Shown one piece after another: positions 14,691 through 26,415 of a DNA stretch of 64,000 nt. The DNA is taken from NCBI RefSeq assembly GCF_001602525.1, contig NZ_LSYT01000003.1, forward strand, positions 310,001-374,000, read 5' to 3'. Numbering within the stretch: the stretch's first letter is position 1; each line of letters begins with the position of its first letter. Source of the DNA: Flavobacterium chilense. GTDB taxonomy: Bacteria > Bacteroidota > Bacteroidia > Flavobacteriales > Flavobacteriaceae. The notes under the pieces are model-generated. The model had not been told where the DNA came from, searched no databases, and was given only the letters and a program-made list of their open reading frames with translations. Position numbers and translations under genes: made by a program.

Positions 14691-15902
14691 TTACTCAACC
14701 TTCTTTTTCTTCTCCAAATTAGGTAAGAACCCAGTAATAACCCCAATTAAAGGCAGAAACGCACAAATCTTAAATACATATTCAATACTAGTAGCATCGG
14801 CAATTTTTCCTAAAATAGCAGAACCTAAACCACCCATTCCGAAAGCAAATCCGAAGAAAAGACCCGCCACAAGTCCGACTTTTCCAGGCAATAATTCAGT
14901 TGCATAAACCAGAATTGCTGAGAATGCCGAAGAAAGAATCAACCCGATAATTACAGATAAAGTTCCAACCCAGAAAAGAGAAACGTAAGGTAACATTAAA
15001 GTAAACGGTGCAACTCCAAGAATTGAAACCCAGATTACATATTTTCTGCCGTATCTGTCTCCAATTGGCCCACCAATTAAAGTTCCTGCTGCAACAGCAC
15101 CGGAGAACAAGAATAAATATACTTGCGATTGCTGAATCGTAATGTGGAATTTATCTATCAGGAAGAAAGTATAATAACTCGTAATACTACTCATGTAGAA
15201 ATACTTAGAGAAAATCAGAACCAATAAAATAACCAACGAAGCAATTACTCGGTTTTTAGACAAATGATGTGTTTCTATTTGGTGAGAAGCTTTATTGGCA
15301 TTTCTTTCCGATAGATGTGCAGTGTACCAAATCGCAATTTTATACAAAGCAAAAACTCCAATTAAAGCAATAATACAAAACCAAGCAATATAAGATTGTC
15401 CGTGCGGAATAACGATAAAAGCAGCTAATAAAGGTCCGATCGCACTTCCTGCATTTCCTCCCAATTGAAAGATAGACTGTGCCAAACCTCTTTTTCCGCC
15501 AGAAGCCAAATGCGCCACACGCGAAGATTCAGGATGAAAAATGGAAGATCCAATTCCGATTAAACTTACCGATAATAATAAGTTGATAAAACTCGAAGCG
15601 ATCGAAACAAAGAAAAGTCCAACCATTGTAAAACACATTCCCACAATTAGCGAGTATGGTTTTGAGTTTTTATCGGTATACATTCCCACAAATGGCTGTA
15701 AAATAGACGCTACCATTTGGTAAGTTAGCGTAATAATACCAATTTGAGTAAAACTTAAACTAAAATTATCTTTTAAAAGAGGATAAATTGAAGGAACAAC
15801 AGCTTGTAAAAGATCATTAATTAAATGAGAAAAACTAATGATAAATAAGATCGAATAAGTGGTTTTTTTAACTATGTCAGGATTTGCTTTAATAGTGTCC
15901 AT
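14691..15902 (-). CDS. MFS transporter, FSR (fosmidomycin-resistance) family efflux pump
   Basis: 403 aa with about 12 transmembrane segments. The N-terminus FSHLINDLLQAVVPSIYPLL is characteristic of the FSR subgroup, followed by the loop 2-3 motif GMYTDKNSKP and FHPESSRVAHLASGGKRGLA near residue 120, another FSR hallmark. It has no signal peptide and sits in the inner membrane. It is expected to export small molecules by proton antiport; fosmidomycin is the classic but not the only substrate. It is divergent from the AraC regulator at 16004, with about 100 bp between the starts, so that regulator probably controls it. It has no evident link to pectin use. Confidence 0.88.
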   Translation of the reverse strand: MDTIKANPDIVKKTTYSILFIISFSHLINDLLQAVVPSIYPLLKDNFSLSFTQIGIITLTYQMVASILQPFVGMYTDKNSKPYSLIVGMCFTMVGLFFVSIASSFINLLLSVSLIGIGSSIFHPESSRVAHLASGGKRGLAQSIFQLGGNAGSAIGPLLAAFIVIPHGQSYIAWFCIIALIGVFALYKIAIWYTAHLSERNANKASHQIETHHLSKNRVIASLVILLVLIFSKYFYMSSITSYYTFFLIDKFHITIQQSQVYLFLFSGAVAAGTLIGGPIGDRYGRKYVIWVSILGVAPFTLMLPYVSLFWVGTLSVIIGLILSSAFSAILVYATELLPGKVGLVAGLFFGFAFGMGGLGSAILGKIADATSIEYVFKICAFLPLIGVITGFLPNLEKKKKVE

Positions 15903-16003
15903 GTGGTATTTTTTGATTTTTAAATTAGACTAAAAAACAACAGCTGTATTATTTTTTGCAAAGATTAAAAGAATACTAATGTCAGAATTGCTATATTTGG
16001 ACA

Positions 16004-16822
16004 ATGAATAGTCAATATCGGACATATAGAGTCGCGACGGATTTTGGATATCAAGTAGATTCCTCAATCCCAGTTATAGGTTATACTGAAACAGTTAACA
16101 ACGAAATGTGTATCTCGCACTCGCATCCAAGAGCTCAATTGATCTATGCAACTCGTGGTGTAATGAATGTTGTGGTCGGCAATAACATTTGGGTTGTAAA
16201 TCCGTTGCAAGGACTTTGGATTCCAAGCGGTGTAGAGCATCAGGTTACTTTTCAGAAAGACGTTAACTATTACAGTGTTTTTATTGATCCTTCTGCAATT
16301 GGAGGATTGCCAGAAAAGAGTTTTTCGTTTGATATTCCGATGTTTTTAAAGCAATTGGTTTTCAAAATCATTTCTTTTGGAGTCGAAGGAAATCTCACTC
16401 CGCCACAAAAAAGAATCATTGCTGTTTTTTTGGACGAATTGGCTTTAATTGAGCCAAGCGCCACTTTCTTGCCAACAACCAATCATGAAAGATTACAAAA
16501 AGTAGTCGAACTTTTAATGAATGATGTTGCCAGTAAAAATACGATAGAGTATTACGCCGAACTTTCGTTTATGAGTACGAGAACTTTATCCCGTTTATTC
16601 ATCAAAGAATTGGGAATGAATTTCAGCGATTGGCGTACTCGTTTAAAATTACTCGAAGCGATAAAACGTTTGGGTGAAAAACAATCCATTAAAGAAATTG
16701 CATTCAATTTAGGTTATGAAACTACAAGTGCTTTCATTTATATGTTTAAAAAACATTTAGGCAAAACGCCTTCTAACTATATTTTAGAAGATGAGAATGA
16801 AAATGATAAATTATCGGCTTAG
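16004..16822 (+). CDS. AraC-family transcriptional regulator with N-terminal cupin
   Basis: 272 aa. Residues about 25-110 are a cupin-type sensor fold (SHPRAQLIYATRGVMNV, IPSGVEHQV), and about 165-265 a double helix-turn-helix of the AraC family: FMSTRTLSRLFIKELGM then IKEIAFNLGYETTSAFIYMF, finishing HLGKTPSNYI. This layout is common in regulators that sit next to and control exporters. It starts about 100 bp from the divergently transcribed MFS gene, within a shared intergenic promoter region. It is cytoplasmic and ligand-responsive; the ligand is unknown. It is the only recognisable AraC-type regulator in the window but probably not the pectin regulator, since its neighbour is an exporter. 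Confidence 0.9.
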   Translation: MNSQYRTYRVATDFGYQVDSSIPVIGYTETVNNEMCISHSHPRAQLIYATRGVMNVVVGNNIWVVNPLQGLWIPSGVEHQVTFQKDVNYYSVFIDPSAIGGLPEKSFSFDIPMFLKQLVFKIISFGVEGNLTPPQKRIIAVFLDELALIEPSATFLPTTNHERLQKVVELLMNDVASKNTIEYYAELSFMSTRTLSRLFIKELGMNFSDWRTRLKLLEAIKRLGEKQSIKEIAFNLGYETTSAFIYMFKKHLGKTPSNYILEDENENDKLSA

Positions 16823-16842
16823 GTAATAAATGCAAATTAGAA

Positions 16843-17090
16843 CGCGGATAAAACGGATTTACTTCGTAAAGACACGGATTGACACGGATTTTTTTAAACA
16901 CATAGAAACATAGGTTTTATTTACTTAACAAAATACAGAATAAAAAAATGACTAGTCATAAACACATAGCTATGTGTGTTTATGCAAGTGAAACGCCTTT
17001 TATAGATAAAGTAATTCTATGTTTCTATGTGTTTAAAAAATAAAATCCGTTTTTATCCGTGTCTTTGCGATAGCGAATCCGTCTCGTCAG
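16843..17090. repeat. Nested inverted repeats, family E (ACACATAGAAACATAG) inside a GGATTT...ATCCGT pair
   Basis: Outer arms GCGGATAAAACGGATTTACT (from 16842) and the mirrored CCGTTTTTATCCGTGTCTTT (17047 on) surround a second inverted repeat, AAACACATAGAAACATAG (16896) with CTATGTTTCTATGTGTTT (17018). Inside is ACACATAGCTATGTGT plus GCAAGTGAAACGCCTTTTAT, also found in the copy at 47848-47983. The outer-left text recurs once more, alone, at about 38806-38845. Confidence 0.82.
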
Positions 17091-17174
17091 CGTCCCATAA
17101 AATTATAACATCATTTTTTTTAGTACTAAAAAAGTGATAAGTCATAATTTTTCCCTTAAAAATTTATCAAGAAT

Positions 17175-17239
17175 CATAGTTTTTTATGAAATAACAGGAT
17201 ACTACAGGTTGTGAAATGTAAAAATAACACTTATCTTTA
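17175..17239 (+). promoter_or_regulatory. Promoter with ACAGGA direct repeat, upstream of GH78 gene 17259
   Basis: CATAGTTTTTTATG (17175-17188) is identical to the copy at 6256. ACAGGA at 17194 and ACAGGT at 17204 are 10 bp apart. A TTG at 17209-17211 is followed after 20 bp by TATCTTTA (17232-17239), close to the Bacteroidota TTTG/TAnnTTTG promoter. The repeat directly abuts the -33 element, the position expected for an activator. Confidence 0.55.
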
Positions 17240-17258
17240 GTCCCAAAATAAACTAACT

Positions 17259-19445
17259 ATGCTAAACCGCTTTTCCATTTTTAAGACTTTACTTCTTTTT
17301 GTTGTCCTTTTTTCCTGTTCGCTGTCATTTGCGCAAGAAAAACCAAAAGAAGCGACATGGATCTGGTATCCAGGAGATTTCGAAGTTTGGTTAAGCAACA
17401 AAATGCAAGTAAGACGTACTGAGCGCGAAGCCGTATTTCCTCCACTTTGGCAATATTACAGTCCTTATGCTTTGGTTACTTTTCAAACAGAAGTAGATAT
17501 TCCAAAACCAGACGAAGTGAAAATCTTTTCAGAAGGACCTTTTCAATTACTTTTAGATGGCGTTCAGATTTACGGACAGCCAAAATCAATCGCAGTTCCT
17601 GCCGGAAAACACAAAATTTCTTTTAAAGTTTACAATCAGGAAGTGTTGCCAGCTATTTATATTAATGGAAAATACATTAAATCTGATGCTTCGTGGAAAG
17701 TTACCAACGAAGATAAACTTTGGATTGACGAAACTGGAAAAGCACAACAGTCTGGTACGCCTTGGGTTCCTGTTGGTTCTTGGAATTTTAATTCGCCAGA
17801 AAATAAACCTTCAGGATTCAAACTAACAACCAAACCTTTAACTGCAAAGAAAACAGAGAAAATAGGAACTGGTCAACTAGTAGATTTTGGTAAAGAAACT
17901 TTTGGTTATATTAAAATTCATGGTTTAAAAGGAAAAGGGAAACTAGCACTTTATTATGGAGAATCTCGTGAAGAAGCTTTGGATTCTGCTAAATGCGAAA
18001 CCTTAGATCATTTATCTTTTGACGGAAAACAATCTGAAACTTACACTCATAACGGTTCAAAAGCATTTCGTTATGTTCAGTTGCAGGCAGATGCAGGGGT
18101 AAAATACGATTCGATTTCAATGCTTTATGAGTATCTGCCATTAGACTATCGCGGTGCATTCAAATCTTCAGATGAACAATTGAATAAAATTTGGGATGTG
18201 TCGGCTTATACGATGCATTTAACTTCTCGTGAATTTTTTATAGACGGAATCAAACGTGACCGTTGGGTTTGGTCTGGCGACGCTTATCAAAGTTATTTAA
18301 TGAATTATTATTTATTCTTTGATTCGGCTTCGGTAGAAAGAACATTGTTAGCACTTCGCGGAAAAGATCCTGTAACGGCTCACGTCAATATCATTATGGA
18401 TTATTCGCTGTATTGGTTTGTAGGCGTTTACGATTACTACTTACACACGGGTGATACGAAATTCATCAAAACTTTTTATCCAAGAATGAAATCGCTTATG
18501 GATTTCTGTTTAGAAAGAAGAAACAAAAATGGATTCCTGGAACCATTAGAAGGCGATTGGGTTTTTATTGATTGGGCAGACGGATTACCGAAAACAGGTG
18601 AAGTGAGTTTCGAGCAAATGCTTTTAGCAAGAAGTTTAGAAGCTATGGCTGTAAGTGCTGAAATTGCTGGTAAAACCGAAGACCAAAAGCAATATGAAAA
18701 ATTAGGAACTGATTTAAAAACCAAATTATTTGATGTCTTTTGGGATAAAAAAGAAAACGTCATGAAACACCAGCGTATCGATGGAAAAATTCAAAATATT
18801 GTAACCAGATACGCTAATATGTTCGGTATTTTCTTCAATTATTTTACTGAAGAACAAAAACAAAGCGTAAAAAATAAAGTGCTACTGAATAAAGATGTTC
18901 TTCAAATCACAACTCCATACATGCGTTTTTATGAGTTGGAAGCATTATGCGCAATGGGGGAACAAAACTACGTTTTAAAAGAAATGAAAGATTATTGGGG
19001 CGGAATGTTAAATGAAGGCGCAACCTCTTTCTGGGAAGAATACAATCCAAAGAAAAAAGGAGCAGAACATTTAACAATGTACGGTCGCCCTTACGGAAAA
19101 AGCCTTTGCCACGCTTGGGGTGCGAGTCCGATTTACTTATTAGGAAAATATTATTTAGGTGTAAAACCAACGGCGCCCGGTTACTCTCAATATGAAATCA
19201 AACCAAATTTAGGAGGTTTAAAATGGATGGAAGGAAAAGTGCCAACACCAAACGGAGAAGTTGCCGTGTATTGCAGTACCAAAGAAATCAAAGTAAAAGC
19301 AGGCGAAGGAGAAGGAAAATTGATTTTTGAAAGTGCCAGCAAACCCAAAACAAACTCTGGAACGATTACAGAATTAGCCAAAAATAAATATCAGTTGATT
19401 GTAAAACCGAATGTGGAGTATAAAGTGAGTTATAAGGCTTTGTGA
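17259..19445 (+). CDS. GH78-type alpha-L-rhamnosidase, secreted
   Basis: 728 aa. A signal peptide ends at LSFAQ (residue 26). An N-terminal beta-sandwich (about 35-140) is followed by a rhamnosidase N-terminal sheet domain, an (alpha/alpha)6 six-hairpin catalytic domain starting near residue 300, and a C-terminal sandwich (KVPTPNGEVAVY). The general-acid region reads IDGIKRDRWVWSGDAYQS instead of the usual DCPQR...GWTGD, but the spacing and the WSGDA end fit a GH78 subgroup; the later GATSFWEEY carries the probable base. It should release alpha-L-rhamnose from pectin side chains in the periplasm. It is the first gene after the ACAGGA promoter, so it may lead the long downstream set. The exact linkage is unknown. 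Confidence 0.82.
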   Translation: MLNRFSIFKTLLLFVVLFSCSLSFAQEKPKEATWIWYPGDFEVWLSNKMQVRRTEREAVFPPLWQYYSPYALVTFQTEVDIPKPDEVKIFSEGPFQLLLDGVQIYGQPKSIAVPAGKHKISFKVYNQEVLPAIYINGKYIKSDASWKVTNEDKLWIDETGKAQQSGTPWVPVGSWNFNSPENKPSGFKLTTKPLTAKKTEKIGTGQLVDFGKETFGYIKIHGLKGKGKLALYYGESREEALDSAKCETLDHLSFDGKQSETYTHNGSKAFRYVQLQADAGVKYDSISMLYEYLPLDYRGAFKSSDEQLNKIWDVSAYTMHLTSREFFIDGIKRDRWVWSGDAYQSYLMNYYLFFDSASVERTLLALRGKDPVTAHVNIIMDYSLYWFVGVYDYYLHTGDTKFIKTFYPRMKSLMDFCLERRNKNGFLEPLEGDWVFIDWADGLPKTGEVSFEQMLLARSLEAMAVSAEIAGKTEDQKQYEKLGTDLKTKLFDVFWDKKENVMKHQRIDGKIQNIVTRYANMFGIFFNYFTEEQKQSVKNKVLLNKDVLQITTPYMRFYELEALCAMGEQNYVLKEMKDYWGGMLNEGATSFWEEYNPKKKGAEHLTMYGRPYGKSLCHAWGASPIYLLGKYYLGVKPTAPGYSQYEIKPNLGGLKWMEGKVPTPNGEVAVYCSTKEIKVKAGEGEGKLIFESASKPKTNSGTITELAKNKYQLIVKPNVEYKVSYKAL

Positions 19446-19555
19446 GTTATGAGTGATGAGTTATGAGTGATGAGTTATGAGTGATGAGTTATGAGTGATG
19501 AGTTATGAGTGATGAGTTATGAGTGATGAGTTATGAGTTATGAGTTGTTAGTGAT
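19444..19555 (+). repeat. Tandem repeat of a 14-bp unit (GAGTTATGAGTGAT), six exact copies plus degenerate tail
   Basis: Six perfect head-to-tail copies span 19444-19527, followed by GAGTTATGAGTTATGAG and TTAGTGATTAGTGATTAG variants. The first unit overlaps the stop codon of the rhamnosidase. Shorter traces of the same word lie at 22772-22797 and 63357-63382. Such tracts are prone to slippage, so copy number may vary between strains. Confidence 0.9.
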
Positions 19556-19612
19556 TAGTGATTAGATTAGTCCTTAGTACCTAGTAATTAGTTCTTAGTT
19601 TATACCGTCCAG

Positions 19613-19778
19613 TTTGTCATTCCGACTGAAAGGAGGAATCACACTTGTAACCACAAAGATTATCACGTCCAGTTTTGTCATTTCGACGGAGGAGAAATCT
19701 TCGCAAGTAGCTCCACACCGAATGTCGCTAATCTTTGTAGAGTTTCTCGCGAAGATTTCTCCTTCGTCGAAATGACAA
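19613..19778. repeat. Intergenic inverted repeat, family A (one full copy preceded by half a copy)
   Basis: A half copy (TTTGTCATTCCGACTGAAAG) starts at about 19614, then a full element runs 19674-19778 with TTTGTCATTTCGACGGAGGA mirrored by TCCTTCGTCGAAATGACA. With the tandem tract it fills the 379-bp gap to the next gene. It ends about 47 bp before the next start codon. Confidence 0.8.
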
Positions 19779-19824
19779 GATTGAAGAAATGTATCAGAAG
19801 AATAAAAGCAAAAAAATAATACCA

Positions 19825-21501
19825 ATGTTTTCAAAAAGTAAAAAATACAGCTTCAAATTAAAAACAGCATTCTTAATGCTATTAACCGTCTGCATTCAAG
19901 CCACAGCACAAACAACAGGATGGAAACCAGCCTCATTTGAAATTGTAAAATCAAAATACAAGACATTCAAAACCGCACAATATGCTCATGTATTTTCAGG
20001 AAGCAAACACAATATTGTTCGTTTAGCTCCAGAATTGCAAGGCTTAACAGGAATTGAACTTCCTTTAGAAAAATATAAAAATGGAAATAATGCTCCATTA
20101 CAATTAAAATTTAAAGAACAAGTTCAGGTTTTGATTGGAGTTTTTCAAGAAAATAATTCAGATTATCTTCAAGCTGATAAGCTTCAAAATGCCAAATTAA
20201 TTTTAGAAAACGGATTGACCATTACAGGTTTACCTCCAGTAAATATATATGGGATTTCTTTCCCAAAAGGAACACAAACATTAAATTTTGGAAAAGGATT
20301 ATTTGCAGTTTTAGGAGTTGTAAAAGCTTCTGAAAAACTAGAACCAAGAGATGCCAATTTCCCAGACGGAAAACTTTGGAACCCAACTTTTATCGTTGAA
20401 GGATTTTCAGATGAAAAACCACTTTTTGAAGTTATTGGTGGAGAAAACAAACCCGTTATTGATGAAGGAATGTCTGGAACAGATGGAATTCAAGGAGGTT
20501 TTGAAGGCGGGCGTGTCGTAAAAGTGGGCGATACCTATCATATGTTTCCAACTGAAAGAGCAGGAGAAAAAGGCGTTGATTATTACTACGATCGTGTAAA
20601 AACCAAAATAGGACATTGGACAAGTAAAGATGCAATCCATTGGAAAAGAGAATCAACCATTTATCAAGCAAGCGGAACTTATGCCGTTACTGAAGACGAT
20701 AATCCAATGAATGATCGTCGTGCAGCTATTTGGTCGTATATGCCAGTTTTTAATGAAAAAGCAAACAAATGGTACGGCTATTATTTGGCTTATACTGTTA
20801 GTAAAGAAATAGAACCAAATCATTCATTCGGAAGAATATGGCGTTGCGAATCGACTGTGGATGGAATCGACGGAATTGGCGGACCTTATAAAGATATGGG
20901 GATCATCATGGAACCCGGATTAGATTCTCAACCTTGGGAAGGACGTCAGGGTGTAGCATCGTTTTTTCCATATCAGGTAGGAGATAAATATTTCGGATTC
21001 TATAGCGGTGCGTATCCGTTCAATTCATGGGCAGATTATCCAAAGAAATCTGGTAAAGGTTGGTTTGTTGCTTTAGCTGAATCTAAAAGTTTAGAAGGCC
21101 CTTGGTTAAGAATGAACAAAGGTTTGGAACCCATTAAAACAATACATCCGTTATTCGTAGAAAATCCAATTGTAAGTCAATTACCAAACGGACTGTATAT
21201 CGCGATTTTCGACGGAGGTCCAGACGGCTGGGGGCATCATTTGCCAAACATGATTGCGTATTCATTATCAGCAGACGGCATTAATTGGGCAGAGGCGCAT
21301 TATCTTCCAATAGAAACCAAAGTCGATAAATGGTGGGACATTATGAGAACGCCTTTGTGCTTAATCCCAGAAGGAAATGACGTTTACACAATAGTCTATA
21401 ACGCCATCGACCTGAAAAGAAGATTTCATCCAACAGGAATGGTAAAAGTAAAATTGAACAAAGACGTAATGGAATCTAAATTAAAAGAATTGAAAAAATA
21501 A
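19825..21501 (+). CDS. Secreted beta-propeller protein, GH43-like, family unassigned
   Basis: 558 aa from the ATG at 19825 (MFSKSKKYSF...), preferred over 19789 because it gives a standard signal peptide ending at QATAQ. An N-terminal 200-residue domain has no match I can name. The rest looks like a five-bladed glycosidase propeller: GGFEGGRVVKVGDTYHMF, GHWTSKDAIHWKR, RRAAIWSYMPVFNEKANKWY, then FVENPIVSQLPNGLYI. Candidate acidic residues recur at blade starts, as in GH43/GH32 clans, but I cannot fix the catalytic triad. It lies between a GH78 and another propeller protein in the pectin locus, so an exo-glycosidase for a side-chain sugar is likely. Confidence 0.6.
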   Translation: MFSKSKKYSFKLKTAFLMLLTVCIQATAQTTGWKPASFEIVKSKYKTFKTAQYAHVFSGSKHNIVRLAPELQGLTGIELPLEKYKNGNNAPLQLKFKEQVQVLIGVFQENNSDYLQADKLQNAKLILENGLTITGLPPVNIYGISFPKGTQTLNFGKGLFAVLGVVKASEKLEPRDANFPDGKLWNPTFIVEGFSDEKPLFEVIGGENKPVIDEGMSGTDGIQGGFEGGRVVKVGDTYHMFPTERAGEKGVDYYYDRVKTKIGHWTSKDAIHWKRESTIYQASGTYAVTEDDNPMNDRRAAIWSYMPVFNEKANKWYGYYLAYTVSKEIEPNHSFGRIWRCESTVDGIDGIGGPYKDMGIIMEPGLDSQPWEGRQGVASFFPYQVGDKYFGFYSGAYPFNSWADYPKKSGKGWFVALAESKSLEGPWLRMNKGLEPIKTIHPLFVENPIVSQLPNGLYIAIFDGGPDGWGHHLPNMIAYSLSADGINWAEAHYLPIETKVDKWWDIMRTPLCLIPEGNDVYTIVYNAIDLKRRFHPTGMVKVKLNKDVMESKLKELKK

Positions 21502-21586
21502 TTTCACGCAGATTTTGCAGATTTTGGCTGATTAACGCAGATAAAAATCAATTAATAATCTGCTTAAATCTGTAAAATCTGCGTCA
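21502..21586. repeat. Intergenic inverted repeat, family F (TTTCACGCAGATTT type)
   Basis: Left arm ATTTCACGCAGATTTTGCAG and right arm CTGTAAAATCTGCGT mirrored, with AATCTGC words between. Further copies at 53840, 55537 and 58398. The next start is 62 bp further. Confidence 0.78.
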
Positions 21587-21647
21587 AACAAAAAATAAAA
21601 AAAACTTAGAGCCTTAGCGCCTTCGTGGCAAAAAAAACATAACCAAA

Positions 21648-22769
21648 ATGAAAATTAAATATCTAATCCTAGCCATTTCAGCACTTGCTATAACCAGCTG
21701 TGCAACTAAATACAAGAAAAGAGAAATCACAGACAGTGTAATGCAGGAGATTTACGAAGAAATCAAAACGCCTTATAAATACGGTTTGGTGATGGTTCCT
21801 ACTGACAACTCATACAAAATGGATTGTCCTAGTGTATTTAGAAAAGATGGCAAATGGTATATGACGTATTTAATTTATGACGGAAGGGGTTACGAAACTT
21901 GGTTAGCAGAAAGCGACAATCTTTTAGATTGGAAACATCTAGGAAAAGTAATGTCATTCTCAGAAAATGAAAAACATTGGGACGTCAACCAAAAAGCAGG
22001 ATATATTTCGTTGCAAGATCTAACTTGGGGCGGAAGCTACGAATGGGAAAAATACGATGACAAATACTGGATGAGTTATTTTGGTGGAGATAGTAAAGGT
22101 TACGAAGCGGGTGTTTTATCAATTGGAATGGCATACACCAAAGAAGCGCCGACAAGACCACACGAATTCCAAAGATTAGAAAATCCGGTTTTAACACCAA
22201 AAGAGAAAGATGCCAAATGGTGGGACAATAGCACAATGTACAAAAACAGTGTGATTCGTGATAAAGATAAAGTGACAGGACACAATTTTATCATGTATTA
22301 CAACGCCCGTGGTGATAGTATCAATCCTGCAAAAGGTGCTGAGCGTATTGCTATGGCAGTATCAAACGACATGAAAACATGGAAACGTTATGGCGATAAA
22401 CCTTTAATAAACCATCATAAAGGAATCTCAGGAGACGCTTATATTCAGCGTATTAATGATACTTGGGTAATGTTCTATTTTGGAGCTTTCTGGACAGGTT
22501 GGAATCAAGGTGCATTTAACCGTTTTGCAGTTTCGAACGACTTAGTAAACTGGACCGATTGGAAAGGAGATGATTTAGTTAAATCTTCTGAACCTTACGA
22601 TGATATGTTTGCTCATAAGTCATTTGTGGTAAAACATGATGGAGTTGTGTATCATTTCTATTGCGCTGTAAACAAAGCAGAGCAAAGAGGAATTGCTATT
22701 GCAACTTCTAAAGATCTAGGAAAAAGCAAATTGAATTTTGTGGCACCGCCGGAGAAAAAGAAGAAATAA
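21648..22769 (+). CDS. Beta-propeller lipoprotein, predicted glycosidase (GH43/GH130-like)
   Basis: 373 aa with a lipobox LAITSC (Cys18), so it is anchored in the outer or inner membrane. The mature protein is a single five-bladed propeller: MDCPSVFRKDGKWYMTYL carries the Asp seen at the first blade of GH43 and related clans; IGMAYTKEAPTRP, KNSVIRDKD and FAVSNDLVNWTDW mark other blades. The repeated xSxDLxxW pattern is typical of such enzymes. I cannot assign a family. The upstream neighbour is a different propeller protein and downstream is a GH2. Being a lipoprotein, it would act on oligosaccharides at the cell surface or in the periplasm. Confidence 0.62.
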   Translation: MKIKYLILAISALAITSCATKYKKREITDSVMQEIYEEIKTPYKYGLVMVPTDNSYKMDCPSVFRKDGKWYMTYLIYDGRGYETWLAESDNLLDWKHLGKVMSFSENEKHWDVNQKAGYISLQDLTWGGSYEWEKYDDKYWMSYFGGDSKGYEAGVLSIGMAYTKEAPTRPHEFQRLENPVLTPKEKDAKWWDNSTMYKNSVIRDKDKVTGHNFIMYYNARGDSINPAKGAERIAMAVSNDMKTWKRYGDKPLINHHKGISGDAYIQRINDTWVMFYFGAFWTGWNQGAFNRFAVSNDLVNWTDWKGDDLVKSSEPYDDMFAHKSFVVKHDGVVYHFYCAVNKAEQRGIAIATSKDLGKSKLNFVAPPEKKKK

Positions 22770-22771
22770 TT

Positions 22772-22797
22772 ATGAGTTATGAGTTATGAGTTATGAA
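22772..22797 (+). repeat. Short GAGTTATGAGTTATGA direct repeat
   Basis: Three copies of ATGAGTT directly after the lipoprotein stop, the same word as in the 14-bp tandem tract at 19444. The rest of the 138-bp gap to the GH2 gene holds no clear signal. Confidence 0.6.
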
Positions 22798-22895
22798 ATA
22801 TCTTAATACTCCCAACTGAAATGACTCCGCTAGGAGGCTCTCGTCGGTAGAAAAAAAATAGCGCATAGAAAATTTTGTCCCATAGGGACAATTGA

Positions 22896-26243
<3,348 letters not shown>

Positions 26244-26256
26244 ATTTTAAAAAATT

Positions 26257-26399
26257 AACCATATAAGTGATATAAGATAATTCAAGTGTTAGCTTCAACA
26301 TGAATTCGTATGTTTTATTTAAAAAAATAGTACATATAAGAATAACAAAACAAAAAGCTATTTAAGCAAACTTAAATTATCTTATATCACTTATATGAT
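26257..26399. repeat. Intergenic inverted repeat, family H (ACCATATAAGTGATATAAG type)
   Basis: Left arm ACCATATAAGTGATATAAGA and right arm TTATCTTATATCACTTATAT are mirrored. The right arm contains an in-frame ATG at 26395 that could start the next gene. Copies at 31700, 36658, a half copy at 50551 and a variant at 60393. Confidence 0.85.
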
Positions 26400-26415
26400 A
26401 AAAAAAACAGTAATA

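Noticed and set aside
16004..16822. AraC gene as the master pectin regulator
   Set aside because: It is divergent from an FSR exporter, which is the usual arrangement for local control, and nothing links it to the ACAGGA sites.
19444..19527. CRISPR-like regular repeat array
   Set aside because: The units are contiguous 14-mers without spacers, so this is a simple tandem repeat.
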